From NCBI RefSeq assembly GCF_900107665.1, contig NZ_FNQT01000003.1:298144-362143 (forward strand): 64,000 bases of DNA, given 5' to 3'. Below, piece after piece: positions 43,169 to 54,327 of the stretch (positions within the stretch are counted from its first letter, which is position 1; each line of letters starts with the position of its first letter). Below the pieces are notes generated by a model, which was not told where the DNA came from, searched no databases, and saw nothing but the letters and a program-made list of their open reading frames with translations. The stretch comes from Haloplanus vescus. Lineage in GTDB: Archaea; Halobacteriota; Halobacteria; Halobacteriales; Haloferacaceae. Both the position numbers and the translations under genes were made by a program.

Positions 43169-44176
43169 CTATAGGCTCTCGTAGACGCTGTAATCGAATA
43201 TCTGGTCCAGCGTCAGCTGCTCCTCTATCTGCCCGTTCTCGGCGGCGAAGCGTGAGAAAATCTCCGTCCCGTTCTCGATTTCCCGTGGGTCGGTCACGAA
43301 GTTCGAGAGCGGTCCCTGCAGCGCCGCGAGCGCCTGGTCGGCGGCCATCCCGATACTCGATTCGACGATGTCGGCCGTCGCCTCCGGCTGATTCGAGATG
43401 AACTCCGTCGCGCGGACGTGCTGTTCAAGGAACTGACGGGCGACGGGCTCTCCACGCACCGAATCGCGCATCAGCGTCACTGCGGCGGGCTGGCCGGGCA
43501 TGATTTCCCCGGCGTTGCGGAACGTCTGAATCGGGACGTCCTCCTGTTCGGCCCGGGTCGGCACCGGTTCCATGATGGACGCGCCGTCGACTTCGCCGTT
43601 GGCGATGGCCTGCCACACCGCATTCGCACCGCTGATTTCGACGATGTCGACCGTCGACGTGTCGACGCCTTCCTGTTCGAGCCAGTATCGCAGCAGTACG
43701 TCGGGCACCGACCCCTGCGGGAAGGTGCCGAATCGGAACTTCTGACCCTTCTGCTCGCGCCAGACGCTGAACGCGTCGGCGCCGTGCTCCTCCCACATCG
43801 CCTGCAGGTCCTCGTGGGCCATGATGGCCATCGGCTCCTTGATGTTCGCGGCGGTCACCTTCGCCGGAATCCCGCGGTCGATGACGATCATCGAGGGGAC
43901 GATGCCGAACATCGCAATATCGATTTCGCCGCCGCCGAACGCCTGGATGATGGCCGGGCCGTCGGTGAACTCTCGCCCCTCGATGCTCGCGTCGACGTTC
44001 TCGAAGTACCCCTCCGACTCCATCACGTAATACTGGAGGTCGGGGAAGATGGGCATGTGCGCGACTGAGAGGGTGTCCGACCCGCCACCGCCGCCGAGAC
44101 AGCCAGCGAGGCCGAGCGTCGCCGCCGACCCCGCGCCAGCGAGATATGCACGGCGTGAAAGTGACTCGATATTCAT
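43169..44176 (-). CDS. ABC transporter substrate-binding lipoprotein (NitT/TauT family)
   Basis: The 335-residue protein has the Tat motif SRRAYLAG near 7-14 and lipobox LAGC (Cys26), so it is exported folded and lipid-anchored, as usual in haloarchaea. The body matches NMT1/THI5-like or SsuA-type periplasmic-binding folds (VAHMPIFPDLQYYVMESEGYF near 37-57; FGGGEIDIAMFGIVPSMIV). The substrate of this family can be nitrate, sulfonates, taurine, pyrimidine or bicarbonate; the position next to dabAB makes bicarbonate worth testing. A TATA element (ttata on the minus strand, plus 44205-44201) lies about 27 bases before the ATG. Confidence 0.9.
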   Translation of the reverse strand: MNIESLSRRAYLAGAGSAATLGLAGCLGGGGGSDTLSVAHMPIFPDLQYYVMESEGYFENVDASIEGREFTDGPAIIQAFGGGEIDIAMFGIVPSMIVIDRGIPAKVTAANIKEPMAIMAHEDLQAMWEEHGADAFSVWREQKGQKFRFGTFPQGSVPDVLLRYWLEQEGVDTSTVDIVEISGANAVWQAIANGEVDGASIMEPVPTRAEQEDVPIQTFRNAGEIMPGQPAAVTLMRDSVRGEPVARQFLEQHVRATEFISNQPEATADIVESSIGMAADQALAALQGPLSNFVTDPREIENGTEIFSRFAAENGQIEEQLTLDQIFDYSVYESL

Positions 44177-44559
44177 GCCCTTACCTAGACTGCAGTCGCG
44201 TATAACCCGCGAGAAACTGGCAAAACTGTGTTATATCGAGTTGGCACAGAAAATACGGCAAACGGCGTTGAAGTGCGTCGTTCGTCGGTTTCGGTATACT
44301 CTATCGATATCGTCGTCTCCGAAGTACCAGCAATAAATTCTGGATAATGCTCGGAGTGGAATCGCGAACTACGGTCGCTACGCTCCTCGCTCGTGAGGTT
44401 GAATCAGAAGAACGCCCGGAGCGGGATTGTGAACCACGGTCGCTCTGCTCACTCCGTTCGCGTCGCTCTCTGGTTCAAATCGCCGCAGTTGCGTTTTCGC
44501 CGACACAGGCACTCACTCGCCGCTGCGCTCCTCGTTCGTGGTAGGTGTCGGCAGAAGAA
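44177..44559. other. Intergenic region with tRNA-Asp 3'-end repeat
   Basis: About 380 bases without a convincing gene. The left part is AT-rich and carries the binding-protein promoter. The right part is mosaic: a 24-bp copy of the tRNA-Asp 3' end with its flank (44405-44428 equals 44552-44575) and repeated gctcactccgttcg-like stretches. This looks like the scar of an element that inserted at tRNA-Asp. Confidence 0.5.
44405..44428. repeat. Truncated copy of the tRNA-Asp 3' end (possible relic att site)
   Basis: The 24 bases match 44552-44575 exactly, spanning 8 bases beyond the tRNA and its last 16 bases (acceptor and part of the T arm, minus strand). The offset is 147 bp, too short for an element, so it would be a leftover from excision or decay. 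Confidence 0.5.
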
Positions 44560-44632
44560 CGCCCGGAGCGGGATTTGAACCCGCGTCACGACCGTGACAG
44601 GGTCGTATGATGGGCCACTACACCATCCGGGC
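44560..44632 (-). tRNA. tRNA-Asp (GTC)
   Basis: On the minus strand the acceptor GCCCGGA pairs with TCCGGGC, discriminator G, anticodon arm CGACC-CTGTCAC-GGTCG with anticodon GTC, T arm GCGGG-TTCAAAT-CCCGC. No intron and no CCA. An AT-rich box lies upstream (TTATTTT near 44660). Confidence 0.96.
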
Positions 44633-44883
44633 CTTCGCATCTACACAGAGTCGGGACTTGAAAATAAGACTTGCCATCTGGAGGCGCCTTGGGATGCGGT
44701 ACCGCGACCCGCCGAAACGGCTTTGTAGTGGGAGCGGCCATGGCAACACGTCCCGAGTGCGCCCTGTCGGCACCCGGCCGATGGGTCGAATAGCGTCGCG
44801 TCGCGTTTCTTTGAAAAGCGTTAAATGCGTGGGATGACAATGGCGCCGTAGTATCCCGTGATAACTTCTCCACCCACTCACCC

Positions 44884-45114
44884 ATGGTAGACGTAAGCCA
44901 ACACAAGCTGGTTCCGGAGCACACAGTCCTCGACGACCCTGAGCGCGTCGACGAGGTACTCGCGGAGTACAACGTCAGCAAGACCAACTTGCCGAAGATC
45001 AAAACGAGCGACCCGGCGTTGCCCGACGAGGCCGAGGTCGGCGACGTGATCGAAATCGTTCGCGACTCGCGTACCACTGACCAAGCAACCGTATACCGAC
45101 TGGTGGTCGAATGA
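44884..45114 (+). CDS. rpoH: RNA polymerase subunit H (RpoH/Rpb5)
   Basis: The 76-residue protein matches archaeal RpoH, the Rpb5 C-terminal domain: [20 protein letters not shown] near 7-26 and [20 protein letters not shown] near 43-62. It is a core subunit at the polymerase jaw. It opens the polymerase operon and overlaps rpoB'' by ATGA at 45111-45114. A TATA box gttaaat lies near 44819-44825. Confidence 0.96.
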   Translation: MVDVSQHKLVPEHTVLDDPERVDEVLAEYNVSKTNLPKIKTSDPALPDEAEVGDVIEIVRDSRTTDQATVYRLVVE

Positions 45115-46670
45115 ACCGAGAGAGCCGACGTACGATTTCACGAGAGTATTTCTCCGAGGAACGACTCGCGGAACACCACTTCCGTTCGTTCAACGGCTTC
45201 CTCGACCGGGGGATGCAGGAAGTCGTCGACGAGAAGGAGCGAATCGAGACGGACATCGGCGACAAGGAGGGTCAGGAACCCGTCTTCGTCGAACTCGGCG
45301 ACGTTCGCGTCGAGACGCCGCGCGTCCGCGAAGCGGACGGGAGCGAGGAACTCCTCTACCCGCAGGAAGCGCGCCTCCGCAACATCACGTACGCCGCGCC
45401 GGTGTTCATGGAGATGGCCATCGTTCGCGGCGGCGAGGAAGAGGAAGAAGTCGTCGTCGACTCCACCGAGACGAAGGTGGGTCGCATGCCGATCATGGTC
45501 GGGTCCGAGCGGTGTAACATCGCCGACCTGACTCGCGAGGAACTCATCGACATCGGCGAGGACCCCGTCGACCCAGGTGGGTACTTCATCGTCAACGGCT
45601 CCGAACGGGTGCTGATGACGAGTGAGGACCTCGCCCCGAACAAGATTCTCGCGGAGTACGACACGAAGTACGGCGACGAGATTCAGGTCGCCAAGACGTT
45701 CAGTCAGCGCCGCGGCTACCGCGCGCTGGTGCTCTGTGAGCGCAACCGCGAAGGGATTCTGGAAGTCTCGTTCCCCTCCGTTTCGGGGAGCGTCGACTTC
45801 GTGACGCTGGTCCGGGCGCTCGGCCTCGAATCCGACGAGGAGATCGTCCACCGCGTCAGCGACGACCCGGAGATTGTGAAGTTCATGCTGGAGAACCTGG
45901 AGATGGCCGAAGTCCAGAGCGAAGAGGAGGCCATCGAGACCCTCGGCAAGCGCGTCGCCGGCGGGCAGGGCAAGAACTACCAGCTGAAACGCGCCAACTA
46001 CGTCATCGACCGCTACCTCCTCCCCCACCTGCACGAGGAAGGCGTCGACGAGGAAGAGGTCCGCATCAACAAGGCCTACTACCTCTGCCGGATGGCCGAG
46101 GCGTGTTTCGAACTCGCCTTGGAACGACGCGAAGCCGACGACAAGGACCACTACGCGAACAAGCGCCTGAAGGTCAGCGGCGACCTGATGCGTGACCTGT
46201 TCCGGACGGCCCTGAACAAGCTGGCACGGGACGTGAAATACCAGCTCGAACGCGCGAACATGCGTAACCGGCAGCTGACGGTCAACACCGTCGTCCGCTC
46301 GGACGTGCTGACCGAGCGCCTCGAACACCCGATTGCGACGGGCAACTGGGTCGGTGGGCGCTCGGGCGTCTCCCAGCTGGTGGACCGCACGGACTACATG
46401 GGTGTGCTCTCACACCTGCGGCGACTCCGCTCGCCGCTCTCGCGCTCGCAGCCACACTTCGAAGCGCGGGACCTGCACGCGACCCAGTGGGGTCGTATCT
46501 GTCCCTCCGAGACGCCGGAGGGGCCGAACTGTGGCCTGGTGAAGAACTTCGCGCAGGCGATGGAGCTCTCCCAGAACGTTGCGGACGAACAGGGACTCAA
46601 ACGCGAACTGGCGTCGATGGGAGTCGAGGGGATTCCCGGAATCGAAGGCGTCGACTCGATGGCAGATTAA
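45111..46670 (+). CDS. rpoB2: RNA polymerase subunit B'' (N-terminal part of beta)
   Basis: The 519-residue protein is the N-terminal half of the split archaeal Rpb2: [20 protein letters not shown] near the start, [21 protein letters not shown] near 145-165, [15 protein letters not shown], and at the end [21 protein letters not shown] with [13 protein letters not shown] near 462-490. The split before B' is the usual site in haloarchaea and methanogens. The next gene starts 1 base after the stop. Confidence 0.97.
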   Translation: MNRESRRTISREYFSEERLAEHHFRSFNGFLDRGMQEVVDEKERIETDIGDKEGQEPVFVELGDVRVETPRVREADGSEELLYPQEARLRNITYAAPVFMEMAIVRGGEEEEEVVVDSTETKVGRMPIMVGSERCNIADLTREELIDIGEDPVDPGGYFIVNGSERVLMTSEDLAPNKILAEYDTKYGDEIQVAKTFSQRRGYRALVLCERNREGILEVSFPSVSGSVDFVTLVRALGLESDEEIVHRVSDDPEIVKFMLENLEMAEVQSEEEAIETLGKRVAGGQGKNYQLKRANYVIDRYLLPHLHEEGVDEEEVRINKAYYLCRMAEACFELALERREADDKDHYANKRLKVSGDLMRDLFRTALNKLARDVKYQLERANMRNRQLTVNTVVRSDVLTERLEHPIATGNWVGGRSGVSQLVDRTDYMGVLSHLRRLRSPLSRSQPHFEARDLHATQWGRICPSETPEGPNCGLVKNFAQAMELSQNVADEQGLKRELASMGVEGIPGIEGVDSMAD

Positions 46671-46671
46671 C

Positions 46672-48498
46672 ATGGCTCAGGCACGCGAGGCGAAAGTATA
46701 CGTCAACGGCAGTCTGGTCGGGACCCATCCCGACCCCGAACAGCTCGCAGATCAAATTCGCGAAGCGCGACGACGCGGCGACGTCAGCGACATGGTCAAC
46801 GTCTCCGTCAAGGACCGCACGCGCGAGGTCATCATCAACGCGGACGCGGGGCGGGCCCGCCGACCGCTCATCGTCGTCGATGACGGCGAACCCCTCCTCT
46901 CGGACGAGGAGATAGAGGCCGTCAAGAACGACGAACTCGAGTTCGAGCAACTGGTCGAACGCGGTTACATCGAGTTCATCGACGCCGAGGAGGAGGAAGA
47001 CATCTACGTCGCCGTCGACGAGGACGAACTCAACGAGCGACACACCCACCTCGAAATCGACCCGCAGCTCATCTTCGGCATCGGCGCCGGGATGATTCCG
47101 TATCCGGAGCACAACGCGTCGCCCCGAATTACGATGGGTGCGGGGATGATGAAGCAGTCGCTCGGGCTGCCAGCGGCCAACTACCGCATCCGGCCCGACA
47201 CGCGCCAGCACCTGATGCATTACCCGCAGCTGGCGATGGTCAAGACCCAGACCACCGAACAGATTGGGTTCGACGAGCGCCCGGCGGCACAGAACTTCGT
47301 CGTCGCCGTCATGTCCTACGAGGGGTTCAACATCGAGGACGCACTCGTCATGAACAAGGGGTCGGTCGACCGCGCGCTCGCCCGGTCGCACTTCTTCCGC
47401 ACCTACGAGGGCGAGGAGCGTCGCTACCCCGGTGGACAGGAGGACCGCTTCGAGGTCCCGAGCCAGGACGTGCGCGGCGCACGCGGTGAAGACGCCTACA
47501 CGCATCTGGATGAGGACGGCCTCGTCAACCCCGAGACGAAAGTCGACGAGAACTCCGTCCTGCTGGGCAAGACGAGTCCGCCCCGATTCCTCGAGGAACC
47601 GGACGATATGGGCGGCCTGTCTCCCCAGAAGCGCCGCGAGACGAGCGTCACGATGCGGAGTGGCGAGGACGGCGTCGTCGACACGGTCACGCTGATGGAG
47701 GGCGAGGACGGCTCGAAGCTCTCGAAGGTGAGCGTGCGCGACGAGCGTATCCCCGAGCTCGGGGACAAGTTCGCGTCCCGCCACGGTCAGAAGGGTGTCG
47801 TCGGCCACCTCGCACCGCAGGAGGACATGCCGTTCACCCAAGAGGGACTCGTCCCCGACCTGGTGCTCAACCCGCACGCCCTCCCGTCGCGGATGACGGT
47901 CGGGCACGTGCTGGAGATGCTGGGCGGCAAGGTCGGCTCGCTCGAAGGCCGCCGCGTCGACGGCACGGCCTTCCAGGGCGAGGACGAGGACGAACTCCGT
48001 GGCGCGCTGGAAGACCACGGCTTCAAATCCTCCGGGAAAGAGGTCATGTACTCCGGTGTGACCGGCGAAAAGATCGAAGCCGAGATCTTCGTCGGCACCA
48101 TCTTCTATCACAAACTCTACCACATGGTGAGCAACAAACTGCACGCCCGCTCCCGCGGGCCGGTGCAGGTGCTCACCCGCCAGCCCACCGAGGGGCGCGC
48201 CCGCGAGGGTGGCCTGCGCGTGGGCGAGATGGAACGTGAGGTGCTCATCGGTCACGGGGCGGCGATGGCGCTCAAAGAGCGTCTGCTCGACTCCTCGGAC
48301 CGCGAGAGCGTGTACATCAGCGCCGAGACGGGGATGGTGGCCGTCGAGGACACCGAACAACGGCGCGTCTACGACCCCGTCACCGGCGACGAGGACGACA
48401 TCCACGAGCTCGAGGTGAGCTACGCGTTCAAGCTCCTCCTCGACGAGATGATGGCGCTCGGCATTCGACCGCGACTGGAACTGGAGGACGCAGTATAA
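46672..48498 (+). CDS. rpoB1: RNA polymerase subunit B' (C-terminal part of beta)
   Basis: The protein has 608 residues from the ATG at 46672. The conserved segments of the Rpb2 C-terminal half are present: [21 protein letters not shown] near 216-236, [16 protein letters not shown] near 363-378 (active-site lysines), [21 protein letters not shown], and [17 protein letters not shown] with the C-terminal clamp. The usual C-terminal zinc-binding cysteines are not obvious. It follows rpoB'' by one base; its stop TAA is directly followed by the rpoA' ATG. Confidence 0.97.
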   Translation: MAQAREAKVYVNGSLVGTHPDPEQLADQIREARRRGDVSDMVNVSVKDRTREVIINADAGRARRPLIVVDDGEPLLSDEEIEAVKNDELEFEQLVERGYIEFIDAEEEEDIYVAVDEDELNERHTHLEIDPQLIFGIGAGMIPYPEHNASPRITMGAGMMKQSLGLPAANYRIRPDTRQHLMHYPQLAMVKTQTTEQIGFDERPAAQNFVVAVMSYEGFNIEDALVMNKGSVDRALARSHFFRTYEGEERRYPGGQEDRFEVPSQDVRGARGEDAYTHLDEDGLVNPETKVDENSVLLGKTSPPRFLEEPDDMGGLSPQKRRETSVTMRSGEDGVVDTVTLMEGEDGSKLSKVSVRDERIPELGDKFASRHGQKGVVGHLAPQEDMPFTQEGLVPDLVLNPHALPSRMTVGHVLEMLGGKVGSLEGRRVDGTAFQGEDEDELRGALEDHGFKSSGKEVMYSGVTGEKIEAEIFVGTIFYHKLYHMVSNKLHARSRGPVQVLTRQPTEGRAREGGLRVGEMEREVLIGHGAAMALKERLLDSSDRESVYISAETGMVAVEDTEQRRVYDPVTGDEDDIHELEVSYAFKLLLDEMMALGIRPRLELEDAV

Positions 48499-51438
48499 AT
48501 GTCAATGCAAACACCGAAAGAGATCGGCGGCATTCAGTTCGGGCTGATGGATCCGGAGACGTATCGCGACATGTCCGCGACGAAGGTCATCACGGCGGAC
48601 ACCTACGACGACGACGGCTACCCCATCGACATGGGGCTGATGGACCCGCGGCTGGGCGTCATCGACCCCGGACTGGAGTGTCGAACCTGCGGACAGCACT
48701 CCGGGTCGTGTAACGGCCACTTCGGCCACATCGAACTCGCCGCGCCGGTCATCCACGTCGGGTTCACGAAGCTCATCCGACGGCTCCTGCGTTCGACCTG
48801 TCGAGAGTGTGGGCGACTGGCCCTCACCGAGGAGGAACGCGAGGAGTACGAGGAGAACCTGGTTCGCGCCGAGGAGCTCGGCAAGGACCCGAACGACGTG
48901 CTGAAGGCGGCGGTCCGGCAGGCGCGCAAGCAGAGCTACTGCCCGCATCCGGACTGCGACGGCGTGATGCACGACATCAAACACGAGAAGCCCACCACCT
49001 ACTACGAGGTGCAGGACGTCCTCGCGGGCGACTACGCCGAGCGCATCGCAGAGGCGATGCAGCCGGACCCCGACGACGAGGACGACGAGGGCACGGGCCC
49101 GAAAGAGCTCGCCGAAGGCCTCGGTATCGACCTTGACCGCGTCAACGACATCATGGCGGGCGAGTTCCGCCCGAAGAGCGATACGCGGAAGAAGTTGGAG
49201 AAGGCCCTCGACGTGGACCTGACCGAGGAGGACATGAACAAGCTGATGCCCTCCGACATCCGCGACTGGTTCGAGGACATCCCGGACGAGGACATCGAAG
49301 TGCTCGGCATCGACCCCGAGCGCTCCCGTCCCGAGTGGATGATTCTGACCGTCCTGCCGGTCCCGCCGGTGACGGCTCGTCCCTCGATTACGCTCGACAA
49401 CGGCCAGCGCTCCGAGGACGACCTGACCCACAAGCTGGTGGACATCATCCGCATCAACCAGCGGTTCATGGAGAACCGCGAGGCCGGTGCGCCCCAGCTC
49501 ATCATCGAGGACCTCTGGGAACTGCTCCAGTACCACGTCACCACCTTCGTCGACAACGAGATTTCGGGCACGCCGCCGGCGCGACACCGCTCCGGCCGCC
49601 CGCTCAAGACGCTTTCCCAGCGCCTGAAAGGCAAGGAGGGTCGCTTCCGCGGTAGCCTCTCCGGGAAGCGTGTCAACTTCTCGGCCCGAACGGTCATCAG
49701 CCCGGACCCCACGCTCTCGCTGAACGAGGTCGGCGTCCCCGAACGGGTCGCCACGGAGATGACCCAGACGCTGAACGTCACCGAGCGCAATGTCGAGGAG
49801 GCTCAGCAGTACGTCGCCAACGGCCCCGAGGGTCACCCCGGAGCCAACTACGTCCGCCGACCGGACGGGCGTCGCCTGAAGGTCACGGAGAAGAACTGCG
49901 AGGAACTCGCGACGAAAGTCGAGGAGGGCTGGGAGGTCAACCGGCACCTCGTCGACGGCGACATCGTGATCTTCAACCGCCAGCCGTCGCTCCACCGGAT
50001 GTCCATCATGGCCCACGAAGTGGTCGTGATGCCGTACAAGACGTTCCGGCTGAACACCACCGTCTGCCCGCCGTACAACGCAGACTTCGACGGCGACGAG
50101 ATGAACATGCACGCCCTCCAGAACGAGGAGGCACGTGCCGAGGCGCGCGTCCTGATGCGCGTCCAAGAGCAGATGCTCAGTCCCCGGTTCGGTGAGAACA
50201 TCATCGGGGCCATTCAGGACCACATCAGCGGAACCTACCTGCTGACCCACGAGAACCCCCACTTCTCGGAGACGCAGGCGCTCGACCTGCTCCGCGCGAC
50301 GAGCGTGGACGAACTCCCCGCCCCTGACGGCGAGGAGGACGGCGAGCCCTACTGGACCGGCCGAGCGGTCTTCTCCGAACTCCTGCCCGACGACCTCAAC
50401 CTCGAGTTCACGTCCTCGGCGGGCGACACCGTCATCATCGAGGACGGCCAGTTGATCGAGGGGACCGTCGACGAGGACGCGGTCGGCGCGTTCGGCGGCG
50501 AAATCGTCGACACCCTCACCAAGGTCTACTCCAAGACGCGTGCTCGCGTGTTCGTCAACGAAGTCGCGGCGCTCGCCATGCGAGCGATCATGCACTTCGG
50601 TTTCTCGCTGGGTATCGACGACGAGTCCATCCCGGAGGCGGCGAACGAGCAGGTCGACGAGGCAATCGACAACGCTTACGAACGCATCGACGAACTCATC
50701 GAGAGCTACGAGGCGGGTGACCTCGAGTCCCTGCCGGGTCGAACCATCGACGAGACGCTCGAGATGAAGATCATGCAGACGCTCGGCAAGGCCCGCGACA
50801 GCGCGGGCGAAATCGCCGAGGACCACTTCCAAGAGGACAACCCGGCGGTCATCATGGCGCGCTCGGGTGCTCGTGGGTCGATGCTCAACCTGACCCAGAT
50901 GGCTGGCTGTGTGGGCCAGCAGGCAGTCCGCGGCGAGCGAATCAACCGCGGATACGAGGACCGTACCCTTAGCCACTACGAGCCGGACGACCTCTCCGCG
51001 GAGGCACACGGCTTCGTCGAGAACTCCTACCGTGGCGGCCTGACGCCGCGGGAGTTCTTCTTCCACGCGATGGGTGGCCGCGAGGGGCTTGTCGACACGG
51101 CAGTCCGCACCTCGAAGTCCGGATACCTCCAGCGTCGGCTCATCAACGCGCTGTCCGAGCTGGAGTCGCAGTACGACGGCACCGTCCGCGACACCTCCGA
51201 CACCATCGTTCAGTTCGAGTTCGGTGAGGACGGCACCAGTCCGGTGAAGGTGTCGTCGTCAGACGACAACCCCATCGACGTCGAGGGTATCACGGACCGC
51301 GTCGTCGAGGCAGAGTTCGACTCCCCCGCGGAGAAAGAGCGGTTCCTCGGCGAGCGCGAACCGCCGACGAACCTCTCGGAGTACGCGGGTCCCGGTCTGA
51401 ACAAGGCCCAAGGTATGGAGGTGGAGTCCGATGACTGA
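48499..51438 (+). CDS. rpoA1: RNA polymerase subunit A' (N-terminal part of beta')
   Basis: The 979-residue protein holds the clamp zinc sites ([17 protein letters not shown] near 55-71; CRECGR near 97; CPHPDCDGV near 151) and the catalytic Mg motif [12 protein letters not shown] near 529-540. Between about 178 and 270 lies an acidic insertion with a helix-turn-helix-like pattern, [19 protein letters not shown]. The protein ends before the bridge-helix trigger-loop split and continues as A''. The stop overlaps rpoA'' by 8 bases. Confidence 0.97.
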   Translation: MSMQTPKEIGGIQFGLMDPETYRDMSATKVITADTYDDDGYPIDMGLMDPRLGVIDPGLECRTCGQHSGSCNGHFGHIELAAPVIHVGFTKLIRRLLRSTCRECGRLALTEEEREEYEENLVRAEELGKDPNDVLKAAVRQARKQSYCPHPDCDGVMHDIKHEKPTTYYEVQDVLAGDYAERIAEAMQPDPDDEDDEGTGPKELAEGLGIDLDRVNDIMAGEFRPKSDTRKKLEKALDVDLTEEDMNKLMPSDIRDWFEDIPDEDIEVLGIDPERSRPEWMILTVLPVPPVTARPSITLDNGQRSEDDLTHKLVDIIRINQRFMENREAGAPQLIIEDLWELLQYHVTTFVDNEISGTPPARHRSGRPLKTLSQRLKGKEGRFRGSLSGKRVNFSARTVISPDPTLSLNEVGVPERVATEMTQTLNVTERNVEEAQQYVANGPEGHPGANYVRRPDGRRLKVTEKNCEELATKVEEGWEVNRHLVDGDIVIFNRQPSLHRMSIMAHEVVVMPYKTFRLNTTVCPPYNADFDGDEMNMHALQNEEARAEARVLMRVQEQMLSPRFGENIIGAIQDHISGTYLLTHENPHFSETQALDLLRATSVDELPAPDGEEDGEPYWTGRAVFSELLPDDLNLEFTSSAGDTVIIEDGQLIEGTVDEDAVGAFGGEIVDTLTKVYSKTRARVFVNEVAALAMRAIMHFGFSLGIDDESIPEAANEQVDEAIDNAYERIDELIESYEAGDLESLPGRTIDETLEMKIMQTLGKARDSAGEIAEDHFQEDNPAVIMARSGARGSMLNLTQMAGCVGQQAVRGERINRGYEDRTLSHYEPDDLSAEAHGFVENSYRGGLTPREFFFHAMGGREGLVDTAVRTSKSGYLQRRLINALSELESQYDGTVRDTSDTIVQFEFGEDGTSPVKVSSSDDNPIDVEGITDRVVEAEFDSPAEKERFLGEREPPTNLSEYAGPGLNKAQGMEVESDD

Positions 51439-52648
51439 CTACGAACACGTCACGGACGACATCGAAGCCGTCGTTGAGGATACGGACCTGCCGCGACGAC
51501 TGAAAGACCGCATCTACGAGACCATCGACGACCGTGGTCCGGTTTCGACCGAGCAGGCAAACGAAATCGCACAGGCGACGGAGTCGCGCTACGTTGACAC
51601 GCGCGTCGACCCCCTCGACCCGGTCGGGACGGTGTCGGCGCAGTCAATCGGCGAACCCGGCACGCAGATGACGATGAACACCTTCCACTACGCGGGGGTC
51701 GCAGAAATCGACGTGACCCAGGGCCTGCCCCGACTCATCGAGCTGGTGGACGCCCGGAAGACGCCGGACACGCCGATGATGACGGTGTATCTCGACGACG
51801 AGTATGCCACCGACCGCGAGCGCGCACACGAAGTCGTGTGGTCAATCGAGTCGACGAAGATACTCTCGCTCGGTGACGTGTCGACGAACGTCGCCGACAT
51901 GCTGGTGCAGGTCGACCTCAACGAGGAGACGCTGCTCGAGCGGTGGCCCACCGTCGAACAGGTGGGCGAAATCGCCGCCCAAATCGCCGACACCATCGAG
52001 GACGCCTTGGGCGTCAAGACTCGGCGCGACGGCACGCTCATCGAGTTCGGCCCCTCCGAACCCAGCTACCGCGAACTGCTCCAACTGGTCGAGGAGCTTC
52101 GCGACGTGGTGTTCAAGGGTATCGAAGAGGTGTCTCGGGTCGTCATCCGAAAGGAGACGCTCGACGACGGCGAGGAGGAGTTCGTCCTCTACACCGAGGG
52201 GTCGGCCTTCGGCGACGTTATCGAAATCGAGGGCGTCGACGCCTCGCGGACGACGTGTAACAACATCCACGAAATCTACCGCAACCTCGGCGTCGAGGCG
52301 GCCCGCGAAGCCATCATCAACGAGACGATGGACACCCTCGAAGAGCAGGGCCTGGACGACGTGAACGTCCGCCACCTGATGCTGGTTGCGGACATCATGA
52401 CCAACCGCGGCACCATCGAATCCATCGGTCGCCACGGTATCTCGGGGTCGAAAGACTCCGTCCTCGCACGCGCCGCGTTCGAGGTGACGGTCAACCACCT
52501 GCTCGACGCCGCCATCCACGGCGAGCGCGACCAGCTTGACGGGGTCATCGAGAACGTCATCGCCGGCAAACCGGTCGCCATCGGCACCGGCGACGTCGAC
52601 CTGCGGATGGGGTCGTTCACGCCGGACGCACAGCCCTCGGACGACTGA
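51431..52648 (+). CDS. rpoA2: RNA polymerase subunit A'' (C-terminal part of beta')
   Basis: The 405-residue protein has the trigger-loop region [33 protein letters not shown] near 61-93, RQKTPDTP-like [15 protein letters not shown], and the C-terminal cleft/jaw segment [19 protein letters not shown] near 318-336. No intein is inserted at the usual trigger-loop site. It overlaps rpoA' by 8 bases and is joined directly to nusA (TGAATG). Confidence 0.97.
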   Translation: MTDYEHVTDDIEAVVEDTDLPRRLKDRIYETIDDRGPVSTEQANEIAQATESRYVDTRVDPLDPVGTVSAQSIGEPGTQMTMNTFHYAGVAEIDVTQGLPRLIELVDARKTPDTPMMTVYLDDEYATDRERAHEVVWSIESTKILSLGDVSTNVADMLVQVDLNEETLLERWPTVEQVGEIAAQIADTIEDALGVKTRRDGTLIEFGPSEPSYRELLQLVEELRDVVFKGIEEVSRVVIRKETLDDGEEEFVLYTEGSAFGDVIEIEGVDASRTTCNNIHEIYRNLGVEAAREAIINETMDTLEEQGLDDVNVRHLMLVADIMTNRGTIESIGRHGISGSKDSVLARAAFEVTVNHLLDAAIHGERDQLDGVIENVIAGKPVAIGTGDVDLRMGSFTPDAQPSDD

Positions 52649-53074
52649 ATGAAAATCACCCTGTCCGACCGTGACCGCCGGTACATCACCCGGTTCGAAG
52701 AGGAGACGGGCTCGACGGCCCGCGACTGCCTAGTCTACGAGGACGACGACCGCGTCGTCTTCCTCGTCGCGGCCGGCGAGATGGCGCAGGCCGTCGGCCC
52801 CAACGGGCGACGGGTGCAGGCGGTCGAGGAGGCACTCGGGCGCACGGTCGAACTCGTCGAGGACGCGGACACGCCAGCGGCGTTCGTCGCGAACGCCCTC
52901 GCGCCGGCCGCGGTCCAACACGTCACCGTCAGCGAACAGGGTGACCGCGTCGCCTACGCGGAGGTGCCCGAGGCCGACCGTGGCGTCGCCATCGGTCGCG
53001 ACGGGCGCAACATCGAGACGGCACGGGAACTCGCGCGTCGGCATTACGACATCGACGACGTGCAGTTGACCTAA
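52649..53074 (+). CDS. nusA: Archaeal NusA-like KH-domain protein
   Basis: The 141-residue protein has two KH domains: VAAGEMAQAVGPNGRRVQAVE near 38-58 and VPEADRGVAIGRDGRNIETA near 107-126, each with the GxxG loop. Archaeal NusA lacks the S1 and polymerase-binding domains of bacterial NusA; it may bind RNA to modulate elongation or termination. It ends the polymerase operon, and rps12 begins 174 bases later. Confidence 0.95.
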   Translation: MKITLSDRDRRYITRFEEETGSTARDCLVYEDDDRVVFLVAAGEMAQAVGPNGRRVQAVEEALGRTVELVEDADTPAAFVANALAPAAVQHVTVSEQGDRVAYAEVPEADRGVAIGRDGRNIETARELARRHYDIDDVQLT

Positions 53075-53248
53075 GTCGCGTCACGTCGTCTCGGCGCCGC
53101 CGACGCCCTCAACGGCTCACAGAACTAGCGAGCGGAATCGTGAAACGCCCTCAGATTCCTTCTCAGACACCGCTCGGACGCGCTCCGGCCGTCTCGCTGA
53201 AAGCGAAAAGGGAGGCTTAAGTAGCTCCACCGGGAACAAGATGGCACT

Positions 53249-53677
53249 ATGGCGAACGGCAAGTACGCGGCCCGCAAACTCAAGAAGGACCGCCAGACTC
53301 GACGGTGGTCCGACTCGGAGTACGCGCGACGGGAGCGCGGTCTCCGGAAGAAATCCGACCCCCTCGAGGGGGCGCCCCAGGCGCGGGGTATCGTCCTCGA
53401 GAAGGTCGGCATCGAAGCGAAACAGCCCAACTCCGCGATCCGGAAATGCGTCCGGGTCCAGCTGATCAAGAACGGCAAGCAGGTCACGGCCTTCTGTCCC
53501 GGCGACGGTGCCATCTCGTTCATCGACGAACACGACGAGGTCACCATCGCCGGCATCGGTGGCGCGAAGGGTCGCGCCATGGGCGACCTCTCCGGTGTCA
53601 ACTACAAGGTCGAGAAGGTCAACGGTGTCTCGCTCATCGAACTCGTGCGCGGTAACGCGGAGAAACCGGTCCGATAA
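53249..53677 (+). CDS. rps12: 30S ribosomal protein S12
   Basis: The 142-residue protein is the archaeal S12/S23 type: [21 protein letters not shown] near 47-67, [22 protein letters not shown] and [13 protein letters not shown]. It takes part in decoding fidelity. The stop and the rps7 start overlap as TAATG. A TATA-like cttaag sits near 53215. Confidence 0.97.
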   Translation: MANGKYAARKLKKDRQTRRWSDSEYARRERGLRKKSDPLEGAPQARGIVLEKVGIEAKQPNSAIRKCVRVQLIKNGKQVTAFCPGDGAISFIDEHDEVTIAGIGGAKGRAMGDLSGVNYKVEKVNGVSLIELVRGNAEKPVR

Positions 53678-54291
53678 TGTCCGAGAGCGAAACCCCCGAC
53701 CCCGACGCCCCCGCCGGAAGCGACGACCAAGAGACGGACGCCCTGCTGTTCGGTGTCTGGGAGACTGACGACATCGCGTACGACGACCCCAGCACCCAGC
53801 GGTACATCAACGTCACGCCCATCGCGCACACGATGGGTCGTCACGCCTCCAAGCAGTTCCAGAAGAGCGAAATCTCTCTCGTCGAGCGGCTCATCAACCG
53901 CCTGATGCAGACGGACGAGAACACGGGCAAGAAACAGCAGACGATGCGCATCGTCCGTGACGCGTTCGAAATCATCGACGAGGAGTCCGAGGAGAGCCCC
54001 GTTCAGGTGCTCGTCACGGCCGTCGAGAACGCGGCGCCGCGTGAGGAGACTGTCCGCCTGAAGTACGGTGGCATCTCCGTCCCGCAGGCCGTCGACGTCG
54101 CCCCGCAGCGGCGCGTCGACCAGGCCCTCAAGTTCCTCGCCGAGGGGACCCAGCGCGGGTCCTACAAGACGTCGACCAGCGCCGCCGAGGCGCTGGCCAC
54201 GCAGCTGATGGGTGCCGCCGACTACGATGTCGGCGCCTACGCTATCAACCAGAAAGAGGAAGCAGAGCGCGTCGCCGCGGCCGCACGCTAA
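53677..54291 (+). CDS. rps7: 30S ribosomal protein S7
   Basis: The 204-residue protein has an acidic haloarchaeal N-terminal extension (about 1-30) and then the S7 core: HTMGRHASKQFQKSEISLVERLIN near 49-72, PVQVLVTAVENAAPREETVRLKYGG and RRVDQALKFLAEG. It nucleates the 30S head. It is translationally coupled to rps12. A pyrimidine-rich tract follows. Confidence 0.97.
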   Translation: MSESETPDPDAPAGSDDQETDALLFGVWETDDIAYDDPSTQRYINVTPIAHTMGRHASKQFQKSEISLVERLINRLMQTDENTGKKQQTMRIVRDAFEIIDEESEESPVQVLVTAVENAAPREETVRLKYGGISVPQAVDVAPQRRVDQALKFLAEGTQRGSYKTSTSAAEALATQLMGAADYDVGAYAINQKEEAERVAAAAR

Positions 54292-54292
54292 C

Positions 54293-54317
54293 CTCTATCT
54301 CCCTTTCTCTCTGTCTC
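54293..54317 (+). terminator. Pyrimidine-rich tract after rps7
   Basis: ctctatctccctttctctctgtctc lies right behind the rps7 stop, a T-rich run of the sort used by archaeal RNA polymerase for termination. Confidence 0.4.
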
Positions 54318-54327
54318 GCTCCGACGC

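Noticed and set aside
48502..51066. 854-codon open frame opposite rpoA'
   Set aside because: Antisense shadow; no start context or domain.
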